A stretch of 64,000 nucleotides of DNA from Kitasatospora sp. NBC_00458. Lineage in GTDB: Bacteria > Actinomycetota > Actinomycetes > Streptomycetales > Streptomycetaceae. The notes under the pieces were generated by a model. That model was not told where the DNA came from. It saw only the letters and a program-made list of their open reading frames with translations, and made no database searches. Each line of letters begins with the position of its first letter. The stretch's first letter is position 1. Location: assembly GCF_036013975.1 (NCBI RefSeq), contig NZ_CP107904.1:6411001-6475000 (forward strand), read 5' to 3'. The translations under genes were made by a program, and so were the position numbers. This document shows positions 50,826-58,455 of this stretch, piece by piece.

Positions 50826-52303
50826 GGGGCCACCACCGCGATGGTGTCGGTGGCGGTGAGGTCGCCGGCGCCGGGGACGGCGCTCGCGGTCACCTTGAGG
50901 TCGTAGAGGCCGGGCGGCTGGCCGGGCAGGTCGGTGCGGTAGCAGCCTTCGGCGGTGTCCCACTCCAGTCTGACCTCGGCGGTCCGCCGCCCGGGGGCTT
51001 CGGCCTGCCGGAGGGAGGCCCACACTGCGGCCGGCTCGCCGTCGGGGCCGCTGTCCTGCTCGCCGCCGGGTGCGCCCCCAGGGCCGCTGTCGGTCGCGCC
51101 GGCGGGCGGGGTGTAGCGGTGCAGCCGGACCCGGAGCGGGACGGCGGCGTCGGCCGGGTGGAGTTCGTCCAGGTCGAGGCCGAGCGAGGTCAGCCGCTCC
51201 TCGCCGCGGACGGCGGTGAGCGCGGCGCGCCGCTCGTAGGACTCGACCAGGGCGGGGATCCAGGAGGCGGAGCCGATCGGCCCGTGCCGGTCGCGGGCGC
51301 GCCAGTCGGAGGTGTCGTGGCCGCTCATCTCCAGGGGGACGGCGGAGTAGGCGGGGACGGTGCCGTCGCCGTGGTCCTCCTCCCAGCCGTCGAGGTCGAG
51401 CCAGTCGGGCATGCTCTTCGTCACCGTGAGCCGCTTGCCGTCCCAGTACGCGGCGCCGGGGGTGCGGTGGCTCCAGCCGAGCAGCGGCCGGACTTGGGGG
51501 GCTTCGGGGTCGCGCGGGATGTTCCGCCAGCCGTCCTCGATCTCGTGGTGCATGGCGAGGGCGGCCGCCGCGTGCTCGCCGAGGTCGGGGAGCGCCGGGT
51601 CGAGCGGGTGGCGGGCGCTGCCGGTGGTGGCGTCCCAGACGGCGGGGTAGCGGGGGAGCAGGTCGGCGACGCCGGGCCAGGTGCGGAGCAGGTCGCTGAC
51701 GTCGTCGAGCCGGAACCCGGCCACCCGGACGCCGTTGGCCAGGACGTCGAGGGCCTTGGGGGCGCCGCGGTGCGGGGTGCCGAGGGTGATCAGGGCGCGG
51801 CAGAGCGGCCAGCCCTCCAGGGCGCCGAGCCAGTGGCGGGCGACCAGGCCGCCCATCGAGTGGGCGACGACGACGACGCGGCCGGCGCGTTCGGCCTCGC
51901 TGTGGTCCTGGAGGCGTTCGTGGACGTCGGCGGCGAGCAGTCGGGCGGCGTGGGCGACGCCGAGCCGGAAGTCGTAGGGGAAGGCGACCACGTTGGCGGC
52001 CGGGTCTCGCCGGTCGGGGTGGCCCTCGTCGAGCCGGACGCCGGGCAGGGCGCGCAGGCCGTCGAGGAGCCGTTCGTAGCCGGGGACGACGGTCCAGCCG
52101 GGCAGCAGCCGGCGGGAGCGGATGAGTCCGGTGGGCCGGAGCGGCCGGTCGGGGGTGAGGCGGCCGGGTCGGGCGAGGAGGGCGGCGATGTCGCCGAATC
52201 CCGCGTCCCAGACGGCCGTTCCCGGCTGTCCGCCCGCCCCCGGACGTTCCAGTACGCTGCCGCCGATGCCCGGCAGGACGTACACGAGGTGCCTGCGTGC
52301 CAC
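50822..52303 (-). CDS. LCAT-like alpha/beta hydrolase (esterase/lipase) coupled to the STAND-like gene
   Basis: 493 residues from GTG 52303 (GGAG six bases upstream). N-terminal oxyanion strand LVYVLPGIGGSVLERP, nucleophile elbow VVVVAHSMGGLVARHWLG with Ser149, LITLGTPHRGAPKAL, late aspartate GDGTVPAYSAVP and a His in RDRHGPIG give the lecithin:cholesterol-acyltransferase-like/lipase pattern. A C-terminal beta domain (about 350 to 493) ends YDLKVTASAVP. No signal peptide, so probably cytoplasmic. Its TGA overlaps the GTG of the large P-loop/TPR protein, so the two products are made together; a lipase effector controlled by a STAND sensor is a reasonable reading, unproven. Confidence 0.85.
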   Translation of the reverse strand: MARRHLVYVLPGIGGSVLERPGAGGQPGTAVWDAGFGDIAALLARPGRLTPDRPLRPTGLIRSRRLLPGWTVVPGYERLLDGLRALPGVRLDEGHPDRRDPAANVVAFPYDFRLGVAHAARLLAADVHERLQDHSEAERAGRVVVVAHSMGGLVARHWLGALEGWPLCRALITLGTPHRGAPKALDVLANGVRVAGFRLDDVSDLLRTWPGVADLLPRYPAVWDATTGSARHPLDPALPDLGEHAAAALAMHHEIEDGWRNIPRDPEAPQVRPLLGWSHRTPGAAYWDGKRLTVTKSMPDWLDLDGWEEDHGDGTVPAYSAVPLEMSGHDTSDWRARDRHGPIGSASWIPALVESYERRAALTAVRGEERLTSLGLDLDELHPADAAVPLRVRLHRYTPPAGATDSGPGGAPGGEQDSGPDGEPAAVWASLRQAEAPGRRTAEVRLEWDTAEGCYRTDLPGQPPGLYDLKVTASAVPGAGDLTATDTIAVVAP

Positions 52304-52619
52304 GCTCACTCCACTCGAATCGGTGTGCTGGTGCTGACGGTGGCGTCGCTGTGCCGTCGACCCAACCCCCCCTGGCCGGGACCGCACTTCCGACGCCGCG
52401 GTGTCGAGGCCCATGGTCCGGCCCGGGAGGGCCGGGGGCGTAGGGTTCCGGCCGCATGGTGGCCAAGTCGAGACACAGGCCCGGGACGGGGTGGATCGGG
52501 TGTGCCCGTACCGTTCCGCTGTTCGGCCGGAGCGGCCGGTCGGGGGGTCGGGGTCGGGGGACGAGGGCGTCGGCGGGGGTCTCTTGATCCGTGCTGGTCG
52601 TGGGCGGATAATCGCCCGC
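52304..52619. promoter_or_regulatory. Divergent region between hydrolase-STAND operon and leader peptide-ssuD
   Basis: 316 bases without a supported gene. Must hold the promoter of the hydrolase-STAND operon; none is obvious. The right end holds the strong ssuD leader promoter. Confidence 0.5.
52584..52612 (+). promoter_or_regulatory. Promoter of the leader peptide-ssuD transcript
   Basis: TTGATC, 17-base spacer, GATAAT: near-consensus vegetative promoter. The -10 ends seven bases before the leader peptide ATG, so the message begins at or next to that codon (leaderless). Confidence 0.75.
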
Positions 52620-52718
52620 ATGACCGCCCCCGCCGCCTCCGCCGCCGCTTCCGGGTGCCTCGTGCGGCGCCTGCACGTGGACCTGGTGCGGGTGTGCGCG
52701 GCCGCCTGTCGTCGGTGA
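52620..52718 (+). CDS. Cysteine-containing leader peptide (actinobacterial sulfur-gene attenuator type)
   Basis: 32 residues ending LVRRLHVDLVRVCAAACRR. The RLHVDLxRV...CR tail is the recurrent signature of short leader peptides placed before sulfur-assimilation genes in actinomycetes, where translation through cysteine codons senses cysteine supply. Here three Cys codons (13, 26, 30) are present and the gene ends 51 bases before an SsuD-like monooxygenase, fitting that role. Leaderless ATG 52620. Confidence 0.82.
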   Translation: MTAPAASAAASGCLVRRLHVDLVRVCAAACRR

Positions 52719-52769
52719 GTGCTCCTTCTCCCCTCCCCACAGGCGTTCTCGGCACCGGAGTGTGTGTTC

Positions 52770-53870
52770 ATGTCCCTGACCTTCCACTGGTTCCTGCCCA
52801 CCAACGGCGACAGCCGGCACGTCGTCGGCGGCGGGCACGGCTCGACGCCCGGCACGGCGGGCACGGACCGTCCGCCGTCCGTCGCCTATCTGGGTCAGAT
52901 CGCCCGCAGTGCGGAGCAGTTGGGGTTCGAGGGGGTGCTGACGCCGACCGGCGCGTGGTGCGAGGACGCCTGGCTGACGACGGCGATGCTCACCCAGGTG
53001 ACGGAGCGGCTCAAGTACCTGGTGGCGTTCCGGCCGGGGCAGATCAGTCCGACGCTGGCCGCGCAGATGGCGGCGACCTACCAACGGCAGTCCGGTGGGC
53101 GGCTGTTGCTCAACGTGGTGACGGGCGGCGAGTCGGCGGAGCAGCGCGCGTACGGGGACTTCCTCGACAAGGACGCGCGCTACGCCCGGACCGGGGAGTT
53201 CCTGTCGATCACGCGCAGGCTCTGGGCGGGCGAGACCGTCGACCACGAGGGGCCCCATCTCCGGGTGGAGCGCGCGCAGTTGAACCGGCTGCCGGACCCG
53301 GTGCCGCCGGTCTACTTCGGCGGTTCGTCCCCGGCGGCGGGCGATGTCGCCGCCCGGTACGCGGACGTCTACCTGACCTGGGGCGAACCGCCCGCCCAGG
53401 TGCGGGAGAAGCTCGCCTGGGTCCGTGAACTGGCCGCCGCGCAGGGCCGGGTGGTGCGGTTCGGGATCCGGCTGCACGTGATCACCCGGGACACCTCGGC
53501 GCAGGCCTGGGCGGAGACCGAACGGCTGCTGGCGGCGATGGATCCGCAGCGGATCCGGGAGACCCAGCGGGCGCTGGCGGAGAGCGAGTCGGAGGGGCAG
53601 CGCCGGATGCTGGCGCTGCACGGCGGTTCGGCCGACCGGCTGGAGGTCCACCCGGGCCTCTGGGCGGGCATCGGGCTGCTGCGGGGCGGTGCGGGGACGG
53701 CGCTGGTCGGCAGTCACCGGGAGGTCGCCGACCTGATCACCGAGTACCACGAGCTGGGCATCGACGAGTTCGTGCTCAGCGGGATGCCGCACCTGGAGGA
53801 GGCGTACTGGTTCGGCGAGGGGGTGCTGCCGCTGCTCGCGGAGCGCAACCTGTGGCGGCGGCCGGTGTAG
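52770..53870 (+). CDS. ssuD: FMNH2-dependent alkanesulfonate monooxygenase-like (SsuD, LLM class)
   Basis: 366 residues. Luciferase-like barrel with FMN/substrate motifs typical of SsuD: LTFHWFLPTNGDSRHVV at the start, GFEGVLTPTGAWCEDAW, AFRPGQISPTLAAQMAAT, RLLLNVVTGGESAEQRAYGDFLDKDARYARTGEFL (cores) and VYFGGSSPAA. SsuD releases sulfite from alkanesulfonates under sulfate limitation using reduced flavin. The cysteine leader peptide upstream supports sulfur control. No ssuABC transporter is adjacent. ATG 52770 with GGAG nine bases upstream; GTG 52764 is an alternative. Confidence 0.9.
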   Translation: MSLTFHWFLPTNGDSRHVVGGGHGSTPGTAGTDRPPSVAYLGQIARSAEQLGFEGVLTPTGAWCEDAWLTTAMLTQVTERLKYLVAFRPGQISPTLAAQMAATYQRQSGGRLLLNVVTGGESAEQRAYGDFLDKDARYARTGEFLSITRRLWAGETVDHEGPHLRVERAQLNRLPDPVPPVYFGGSSPAAGDVAARYADVYLTWGEPPAQVREKLAWVRELAAAQGRVVRFGIRLHVITRDTSAQAWAETERLLAAMDPQRIRETQRALAESESEGQRRMLALHGGSADRLEVHPGLWAGIGLLRGGAGTALVGSHREVADLITEYHELGIDEFVLSGMPHLEEAYWFGEGVLPLLAERNLWRRPV

Positions 53871-54132
53871 GGGCGGGTGTCGTTGTGTGGCGGGAGGCGG
53901 CCCGTCGGGGCGCCGTCCCCGCCCGGCCGTCCCGCCTGTCTGTCCGGTCTGTCCGTCCGGTCTGTCCGTTGCGCCTGTCACGGTTTCCACGGCGGGCGTG
54001 CTCTCGGTCGAGCGGGCGCAGCGGTCCGCTGTGTCCTCGCGCGCCAGGGGGACGGCCCGTGCCGGTGAACCGTGACGGCGCCCGGGTGCGGCGCGCGTCA
54101 CGACCGGGAAGCCGGTCCGGTGGACCGCCGGC

Positions 54133-54657
54133 TCACTGCTCGCCGAGGGCCATCCACTTCCCGGGCGTCTCCAGCGGTGCGAACCCGACCTTGGCGTAGA
54201 CCTCGTGGGCGTCCGCCGTGGCCAGCATGACGCGGCGCAGGCCGTACGGGGCGAGGTGGTCGCGGACGGCGGCCGCCAGCGCGGTGCCCAGGCCCTTGCC
54301 GCGGGCGGCGGGGTCGATGTAGACGTCGCAGAGCCAGGCGAAGGTGGCCTGGTCGGTGACGACGCGGGCGTAGCCGAGCTGGGCGCCGGAGGCCTGGTCG
54401 TAGACGCCGAAGTTGAGGGAGCCCGCGATGGCGGTGTCCTGCTTCTCGCGGGGGCGGCCCTTCGCCCAGTAGGCGTCCAGCGACAGCCAGCGGTGGATCA
54501 GTGCGGCGTCGAGGCGCCCGGGGTCGGTGGAGATCTCGTAGCCGTCGGGGAGGCCGTGGGGCCCGCCGCCGGGCAGGTCCTGGGCGGTGGCGGTGGCGGT
54601 GGCGGTGGCGGTGGCGGCGGGGGCGGGGGCGGGGGCGGTCTGGCGGTCGTCGGTCAT
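54133..54657 (-). CDS. GNAT-family N-acetyltransferase
   Basis: 174 residues. After an Ala/Thr dipeptide repeat (residues 12 to 25) comes a GNAT fold: WLSLDAYWAKGRPREKQDTA, LGYARVVTDQATFAWLCDVYIDPAARGKGLGTALAAAV (core VYIDPAARGKGLGTAL with the acetyl-CoA loop) and YAKVGFAPLETPGKWMAL. Small-molecule or protein N-acetyltransferase of unknown substrate. ATG 54657 has no ribosome binding site; TTGGAT six bases upstream suggests a leaderless message. Confidence 0.87.
   Translation of the reverse strand: MTDDRQTAPAPAPAATATATATATAQDLPGGGPHGLPDGYEISTDPGRLDAALIHRWLSLDAYWAKGRPREKQDTAIAGSLNFGVYDQASGAQLGYARVVTDQATFAWLCDVYIDPAARGKGLGTALAAAVRDHLAPYGLRRVMLATADAHEVYAKVGFAPLETPGKWMALGEQ
54583..54640. repeat. 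GGCGGT hexanucleotide microsatellite
   Basis: Six to seven ggcggt units followed by gggggc units; encodes the Ala-Thr repeat at the N-terminus of the acetyltransferase. Confidence 0.9.
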
Positions 54658-54730
54658 GGCGGGATCCAAGCAGAGCGGCCCCACGGGGATCCATCGGATA
54701 TCCGCGGGGCCGGTGCGCTACGTTGCGGCG

Positions 54731-55173
54731 GTGATCAGTGATGCCGTGCCGCAGGACCGGGTGCCGGACCGGATGCAGGAGCAGGTGCAGGCGCGGGAGG
54801 AGGAGACCGGGTGGATGGTCCTGGTCGAGTCCGAGACCGGCCGCGGTGACGGGGAGCACCGGTGGCAGCTGGTGGCGACCCGGACGCCCGCCGAGGGCGG
54901 CCGTGCGGCGGCCGGCCGGCTCGCGGAGCGGCTGGCGATGGAGTACGTGCCCAAGAGGTTCGTCGTGGGCGAGGGGAGGTGCCGGGCCGCAAGGTGTTCC
55001 GGGTCTCCGGGGACTCGTGGCTGGTCGAGGTCTGGGCGAGCGGCCAGGGGCGGACCCTGTGCCGGATCACCACGGCCGAGCTGGTGCACCGGCAGGAGCC
55101 CGTGCGTGCCCCGCAGCCGCGGAGCGAGCCGCCCGAGGCCGCCCGGAAGTCCCGGCTCTGGGGACGCTCCTGA
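54731..55173 (+). CDS. Small conserved-looking protein with apparent 1-base frameshift
   Basis: From GTG 54731 (leaderless; TACGTT seven bases before) the frame encodes about 80 charged residues (WMVLVESETGRG, EHRWQLVATRTPAEGGRAA, YVPKRFVVGEG) and then loses sense. Good coding sequence resumes in another frame at EVPGRKVFRVSGDSWLVEVWA and ends ARKSRLWGRS at 55173. One G added to the GGGG run at 54973 to 54976 would restore a single 147-residue protein. Either the assembly lacks one G or the gene is broken. Family unknown. Confidence 0.6.
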
Positions 55174-55409
55174 CCCGGGCCCCGGCCCCCGACCCCAGCC
55201 CAGGCCCGGCCGTTCGGGATCGAATCGGCCCGTACTCCTGATGGATTGTCCGCATACGTCAGTCATTGCCCGTCGACGGCGGCCGGAGTGGTCCAGCTGC
55301 GACGATGTCCCGCAAACTGATGGTGATATGACAGACGTGTAAGAATTTTATGCTGGCCGGGTTCACGGCTTCTCCCCGTGTCCTCCGCTCAAGAAAACGG
55401 GTCTGTTTG

Positions 55410-56795
55410 ATGAAGTTGCCCAAGGTGTCCGCCGTCATCGTCGCGGCCGCACTTGCGCCCACCGTCCTGTTCCCGTCGATGGCCTCCGCCGCCGACCAGC
55501 CGAAGCCCACCGGGGTGTCCGGCCCCGACGCGGCCTCCGACGCCGTCGAGGACTCGCAGGAGGCGCAGGACCGCGCCGAGATCCAGCGGATCCTGGACGA
55601 CAAGGCCACCGGACGCGGCGTCCGCGAGGGAGCGCAGAAGGCCCTCGCCGGGACCGCCGCCGACCTGCGCCACTTCCTCACGGTCGAGCTGGACGGGCTC
55701 CGCCAGGAGGACGACCGGGTCGAGGCCTTCCGGCTGATCGCCACCGGCGGACCCGCCGTCAAGAAGGCGGCCACGGAGGCTCTTCGCGGCAGCCACGCGG
55801 ACCTCGTCAAGTTCCTCAAGGAGGGGCAGTTCGCGGCCCGCGCCGAGGACGACGACCGGGCCGAGGTGCAGCGGATCCTGGCGGACAAGGACTCGGGCAC
55901 CAGCGTTCGCGAGGCCGCCCAGAAGGTCGTCGACGGCACCGCCGCCGAGCTGCGCCACTTCCTGGAGGTTGACCTGGAGAACGCGCGCATCACCGACGAC
56001 CGGGTCAGGGTCGTCCAGATCCTCAGCACCGGCGGGCGGTCCGTCAAGGCGGCCGCGGAGAAGGCGCTCAGGGTGAACAGCCCCGAGGCGATCCGCAAGT
56101 TCCTCACCGAGGGCCAGTTCACGGCGCGCGCCGAGGACGACCGGGTCGAGATCCTGACCCTCATCGGCGGCAAGGACGTCAGCCCGGCCGTCTTCGAGGC
56201 CGCTCAGAAGGCCCTCGGCGGCACGCCGGCCCAGCTGCGCCACTTCCTCACGGTCGAGCTCCCGAACATCCGCGAGCAGGACGACCGGGTGAAGCTCTCC
56301 CAGATCATGCACGTCGGCGGTCCGGCCGTCCGGAAGGCCGCCAACGCCGCCATGAGCGGCAGCCACGCGGACGTCCTCAAGTTCCTCCGGGAGGGCCAGT
56401 ACACGGCCCGCGCCGAGGACGAGGCCGCCGCGGCCGCCGAGGCGGCCGCCAAGCAGACCACCCCGCCGGTCCAGCCGGGCCAGTCGCAGAACACCGGCGC
56501 CGGGCACGTCCAGCCGGCCGCCCAGACCACGCAGACCGGCCAGACCGCTCAGACCGCCGCCGTCACGGGCGCCCAGGCGACCCCGGCCGTGGTGCCCGCC
56601 AAGGCCGCCGGCACCACCACCGGCACCACCGCGACCGGCACCACGGCCGGCACCACGGCCGCGGTCTCCGGCCAGCTCGCCGCCACCGGCGTGGACGAGG
56701 GCCTCGGCTGGGAGGCCGGCGGCGCCGCCGCGGCCGTCGCCGCCGGTGCGGCGCTGGTCGCCGTGTCCCGCCGTCGCCGCTCCGTCGAGGGCTGA
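55410..56795 (+). CDS. Sortase-anchored ALF-repeat surface protein
   Basis: 461 residues. Signal peptide LPKVSAVIVAAALAPTVLFP...ASAA; then five to six ALF repeats (short helical hairpins with QKALAGTAADLRHFLTVEL and ATEALRGSHADLVKFLKEGQ type units; each pair is preceded by DDR), a Gln/Thr/Ala-rich wall region with TTGTTATGTTAGTT repeats, the sorting signal LAATG (GQLAATGVDEG), a membrane helix and SRRRRSVEG. ALF repeats are common in Streptomyces exported proteins of unknown role. ATG 55410 gives the best signal peptide but a weak ribosome binding site; ATG 55350 would add 20 residues. Confidence 0.88.
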   Translation: MKLPKVSAVIVAAALAPTVLFPSMASAADQPKPTGVSGPDAASDAVEDSQEAQDRAEIQRILDDKATGRGVREGAQKALAGTAADLRHFLTVELDGLRQEDDRVEAFRLIATGGPAVKKAATEALRGSHADLVKFLKEGQFAARAEDDDRAEVQRILADKDSGTSVREAAQKVVDGTAAELRHFLEVDLENARITDDRVRVVQILSTGGRSVKAAAEKALRVNSPEAIRKFLTEGQFTARAEDDRVEILTLIGGKDVSPAVFEAAQKALGGTPAQLRHFLTVELPNIREQDDRVKLSQIMHVGGPAVRKAANAAMSGSHADVLKFLREGQYTARAEDEAAAAAEAAAKQTTPPVQPGQSQNTGAGHVQPAAQTTQTGQTAQTAAVTGAQATPAVVPAKAAGTTTGTTATGTTAGTTAAVSGQLAATGVDEGLGWEAGGAAAAVAAGAALVAVSRRRRSVEG

Positions 56796-56815
56796 CGGCG
56801 AGGCCGTCAGCACGA

Positions 56816-56849
56816 CACGGTGCCCCGGCCGACCGGCCGGGGCACCGTG
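56816..56849. terminator. Bidirectional terminator after ALF-repeat gene
   Basis: Perfect 15-bp stem CACGGTGCCCCGGCC / GGCCGGGGCACCGTG, loop GACC, between convergent genes. Confidence 0.85.
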
Positions 56850-56870
56850 CGTTCCGCGCGCGGCGGCGGG

Positions 56871-57518
56871 TCAGACGCCGGGGACGGCGTCCTTCGGGGC
56901 GGTGTGCCAGTTGGTGACCACCGGCTTGTCCACCTTGGTCGGACCGACCGGGAGGCTCACGGGGTCGGGGTCGGGGCTGCCGATGCCGACGATGACGTCG
57001 GTGAACTCGATCGCCTGGTTCCCCTTGGTGCTCTTCGGGTTGACGCCCGCGTAGGCGACCTTGTCCCCGCCGAGCGTGATCGGCTCGCCGACGGCCTGCT
57101 CGGCGTTGGCGGCCTCGATCCCGCCCGAGCCGAAGGCGATCACCGCGTGCGCGCCCGGGAGCGTGCAGGTGACGCCGGGCTTGGCCTTGGCGGAGATCAG
57201 GATGAACCCGCCGGCCTGGGACTCGGCCTTGGCGGTGAACGCGAGGTCCTTGGCGCCGCAGTTCCGGCCGGCGGCGGGCTTGTCGGTGGCCTTGTCGGTG
57301 GGCTTCTCCGTGGCCTTGCCGCTCGGGGCGGCGGACTTGACGGGCGCCGCCGTCGCGGGCGCCGATGCCGGGGCCGTCGCCGAGGGGGCCGCGGTGGTCG
57401 CCGCCGGGCTCGCCGCGACGGAGCCCGAGTCGCTGTTCTCCGGCCCGCAGGCGGTGGCGGCAGCGGCGAGCACCGCGACGGCGGCGGCGGCGGTGAGGGC
57501 GAGGCGGCGCGTGCGCAT
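56871..57518 (-). CDS. Putative lipoprotein, DUF4232-like
   Basis: 215 residues. Lipoprotein signal MRTRRLALTAAAAVAVLAAA with lipobox ATAC at about residue 25, an Ala/Thr/Lys-rich linker with KPTDKATDKP repeats, then a beta domain with two cysteines (GRNCGAKDLAF, PGVTCTLPGAHAVIAFG) as in DUF4232 proteins. ATG 57518 has GGGAG upstream. A 9-bp hairpin (CCGCCGGTG/CACCGGCGG, 57538 to 57560) sits just before the ribosome binding site. Extracytoplasmic, function unknown. Confidence 0.83.
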   Translation of the reverse strand: MRTRRLALTAAAAVAVLAAAATACGPENSDSGSVAASPAATTAAPSATAPASAPATAAPVKSAAPSGKATEKPTDKATDKPAAGRNCGAKDLAFTAKAESQAGGFILISAKAKPGVTCTLPGAHAVIAFGSGGIEAANAEQAVGEPITLGGDKVAYAGVNPKSTKGNQAIEFTDVIVGIGSPDPDPVSLPVGPTKVDKPVVTNWHTAPKDAVPGV

Positions 57519-57739
57519 TCGGGACTCCCAGGTCGTTCCGCCGGTGCGCTTCACCGGCGGGACCACGGTAGGCCGCAGCCCTCGACGGCCAGGTCCGCGT
57601 GATATCCCGATCCTGTCCCAGAAGCCCGCGCACGGAGCCCGGCCCGTCCCTCCTCCACCGGGATCCCGTCCGGCCGGTGGCGGGCCGGACGCGGCGAAAG
57701 GGATGGCCAACCGGCTGACCGCGCGCGACGATTCACCCC

Positions 57740-58279
57740 ATGAAGCCGTTGCCGCTCCTCCTCCTCGACGTCGACGGGCCGCTGAACCCGTACGCCGCCA
57801 AGCCGCACCGGCGGCCCGCCGGGTACGGGACCCACCGGGTCCGGCCGGACTCCTGGGTGGCCCGGTTCCCGCAGCGGCCGGCCGAGCGCGTCCGGCCGCT
57901 GCGGCTCTGGATCAACCCCGACCACGGGCCGGAACTCCTCGCGCTCCCCTATGAGTTGGTGTGGGCGACCACGTGGATGGCGGAGGCGAACACCTGGATA
58001 GCCCCGCTCCTCGGGCTGCCCGAACTCCCGTACATCGTCTGGCCGCAGCTCCACCAGGAGGACCCGGACGGGCTGCACTGGAAGACCCGTGCGCTGGTCG
58101 CCTGGGCGGCCGGCCGTCCGTTCGTCTGGGTGGACGACGAGGTGGGGCCGCAGGACTCCGCTTGGGTGGCGGCCCACCATCCGGGCCCGGCGCTCGTCCT
58201 GCGGGTCGACCCCGGACTCGGCCTGCGGGAGGGCGACTTCGCCACCCTGCGGGAATGGGCGGCGACCGGGGCGGGGTGA
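57740..58279 (+). CDS. HAD-domain protein (small, uncharacterised)
   Basis: 179 residues. N-terminal LLLLDVDGPLNPYAAKPHRRP has the HAD nucleophile motif DVDG; ELVWATTWMAEANTWIAP gives motif II (WATTW), a lysine in LHWKTRALVAWAAGRP is motif III and FVWVDDEVGPQD is motif IV. This is the compact HAD group related to Swiss-army-knife RNA-repair phosphatases. No ribosome binding site before ATG 57740, so perhaps leaderless. Its 3' side borders the islet direct repeat. Confidence 0.82.
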   Translation: MKPLPLLLLDVDGPLNPYAAKPHRRPAGYGTHRVRPDSWVARFPQRPAERVRPLRLWINPDHGPELLALPYELVWATTWMAEANTWIAPLLGLPELPYIVWPQLHQEDPDGLHWKTRALVAWAAGRPFVWVDDEVGPQDSAWVAAHHPGPALVLRVDPGLGLREGDFATLREWAATGAG

Positions 58280-58351
58280 TCGGGGTACCGGCCGCCCCCG
58301 GGCGCCACGCGATCGCGGCGTGCCCCCGTGACCTGCGCCGCCCGGCCCGGT

Positions 58352-58451
58352 GGTTCGCCGGGTGGGCGACGCCTCGCGCGGCGGGGTGGGGCGGGGGACA
58401 CCGCGAGGCATGGGACGGCGTGACGTCGCGGTGGCGCGCGAGAGGGCGGCC
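58352..58451 (+). repeat. Left direct repeat of the RiPP-like islet
   Basis: 100 bases about 90% identical to 63225 to 63322 in the same orientation. Both copies contain gcgacgcctcgcgcgg, gtggggcgggggacac and the start region ATGGGAC of the SRPBCC gene. Confidence 0.9.
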
Positions 58452-58455
58452 GGCT
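58410..58455 (+). pseudogene. 5' remnant of an SRPBCC gene
   Basis: ATG 58410 starts MGRRDVAVARERAA, matching MGQRDVSVAREMAA of the intact gene at 63281, after which similarity ends abruptly where the minus-strand oxygenase gene terminates. A truncated second copy of promoter plus about 14 codons. Confidence 0.75.

Noticed and set aside
50826..54101. Extension of the P-loop/TPR reading frame upstream to 54101
   Set aside because: This stretch is the shadow of the hydrolase and SsuD-like genes. The GTG at 50825 overlaps the hydrolase stop and fits coupling; sequence upstream in this frame is Arg/Pro-rich without domains.
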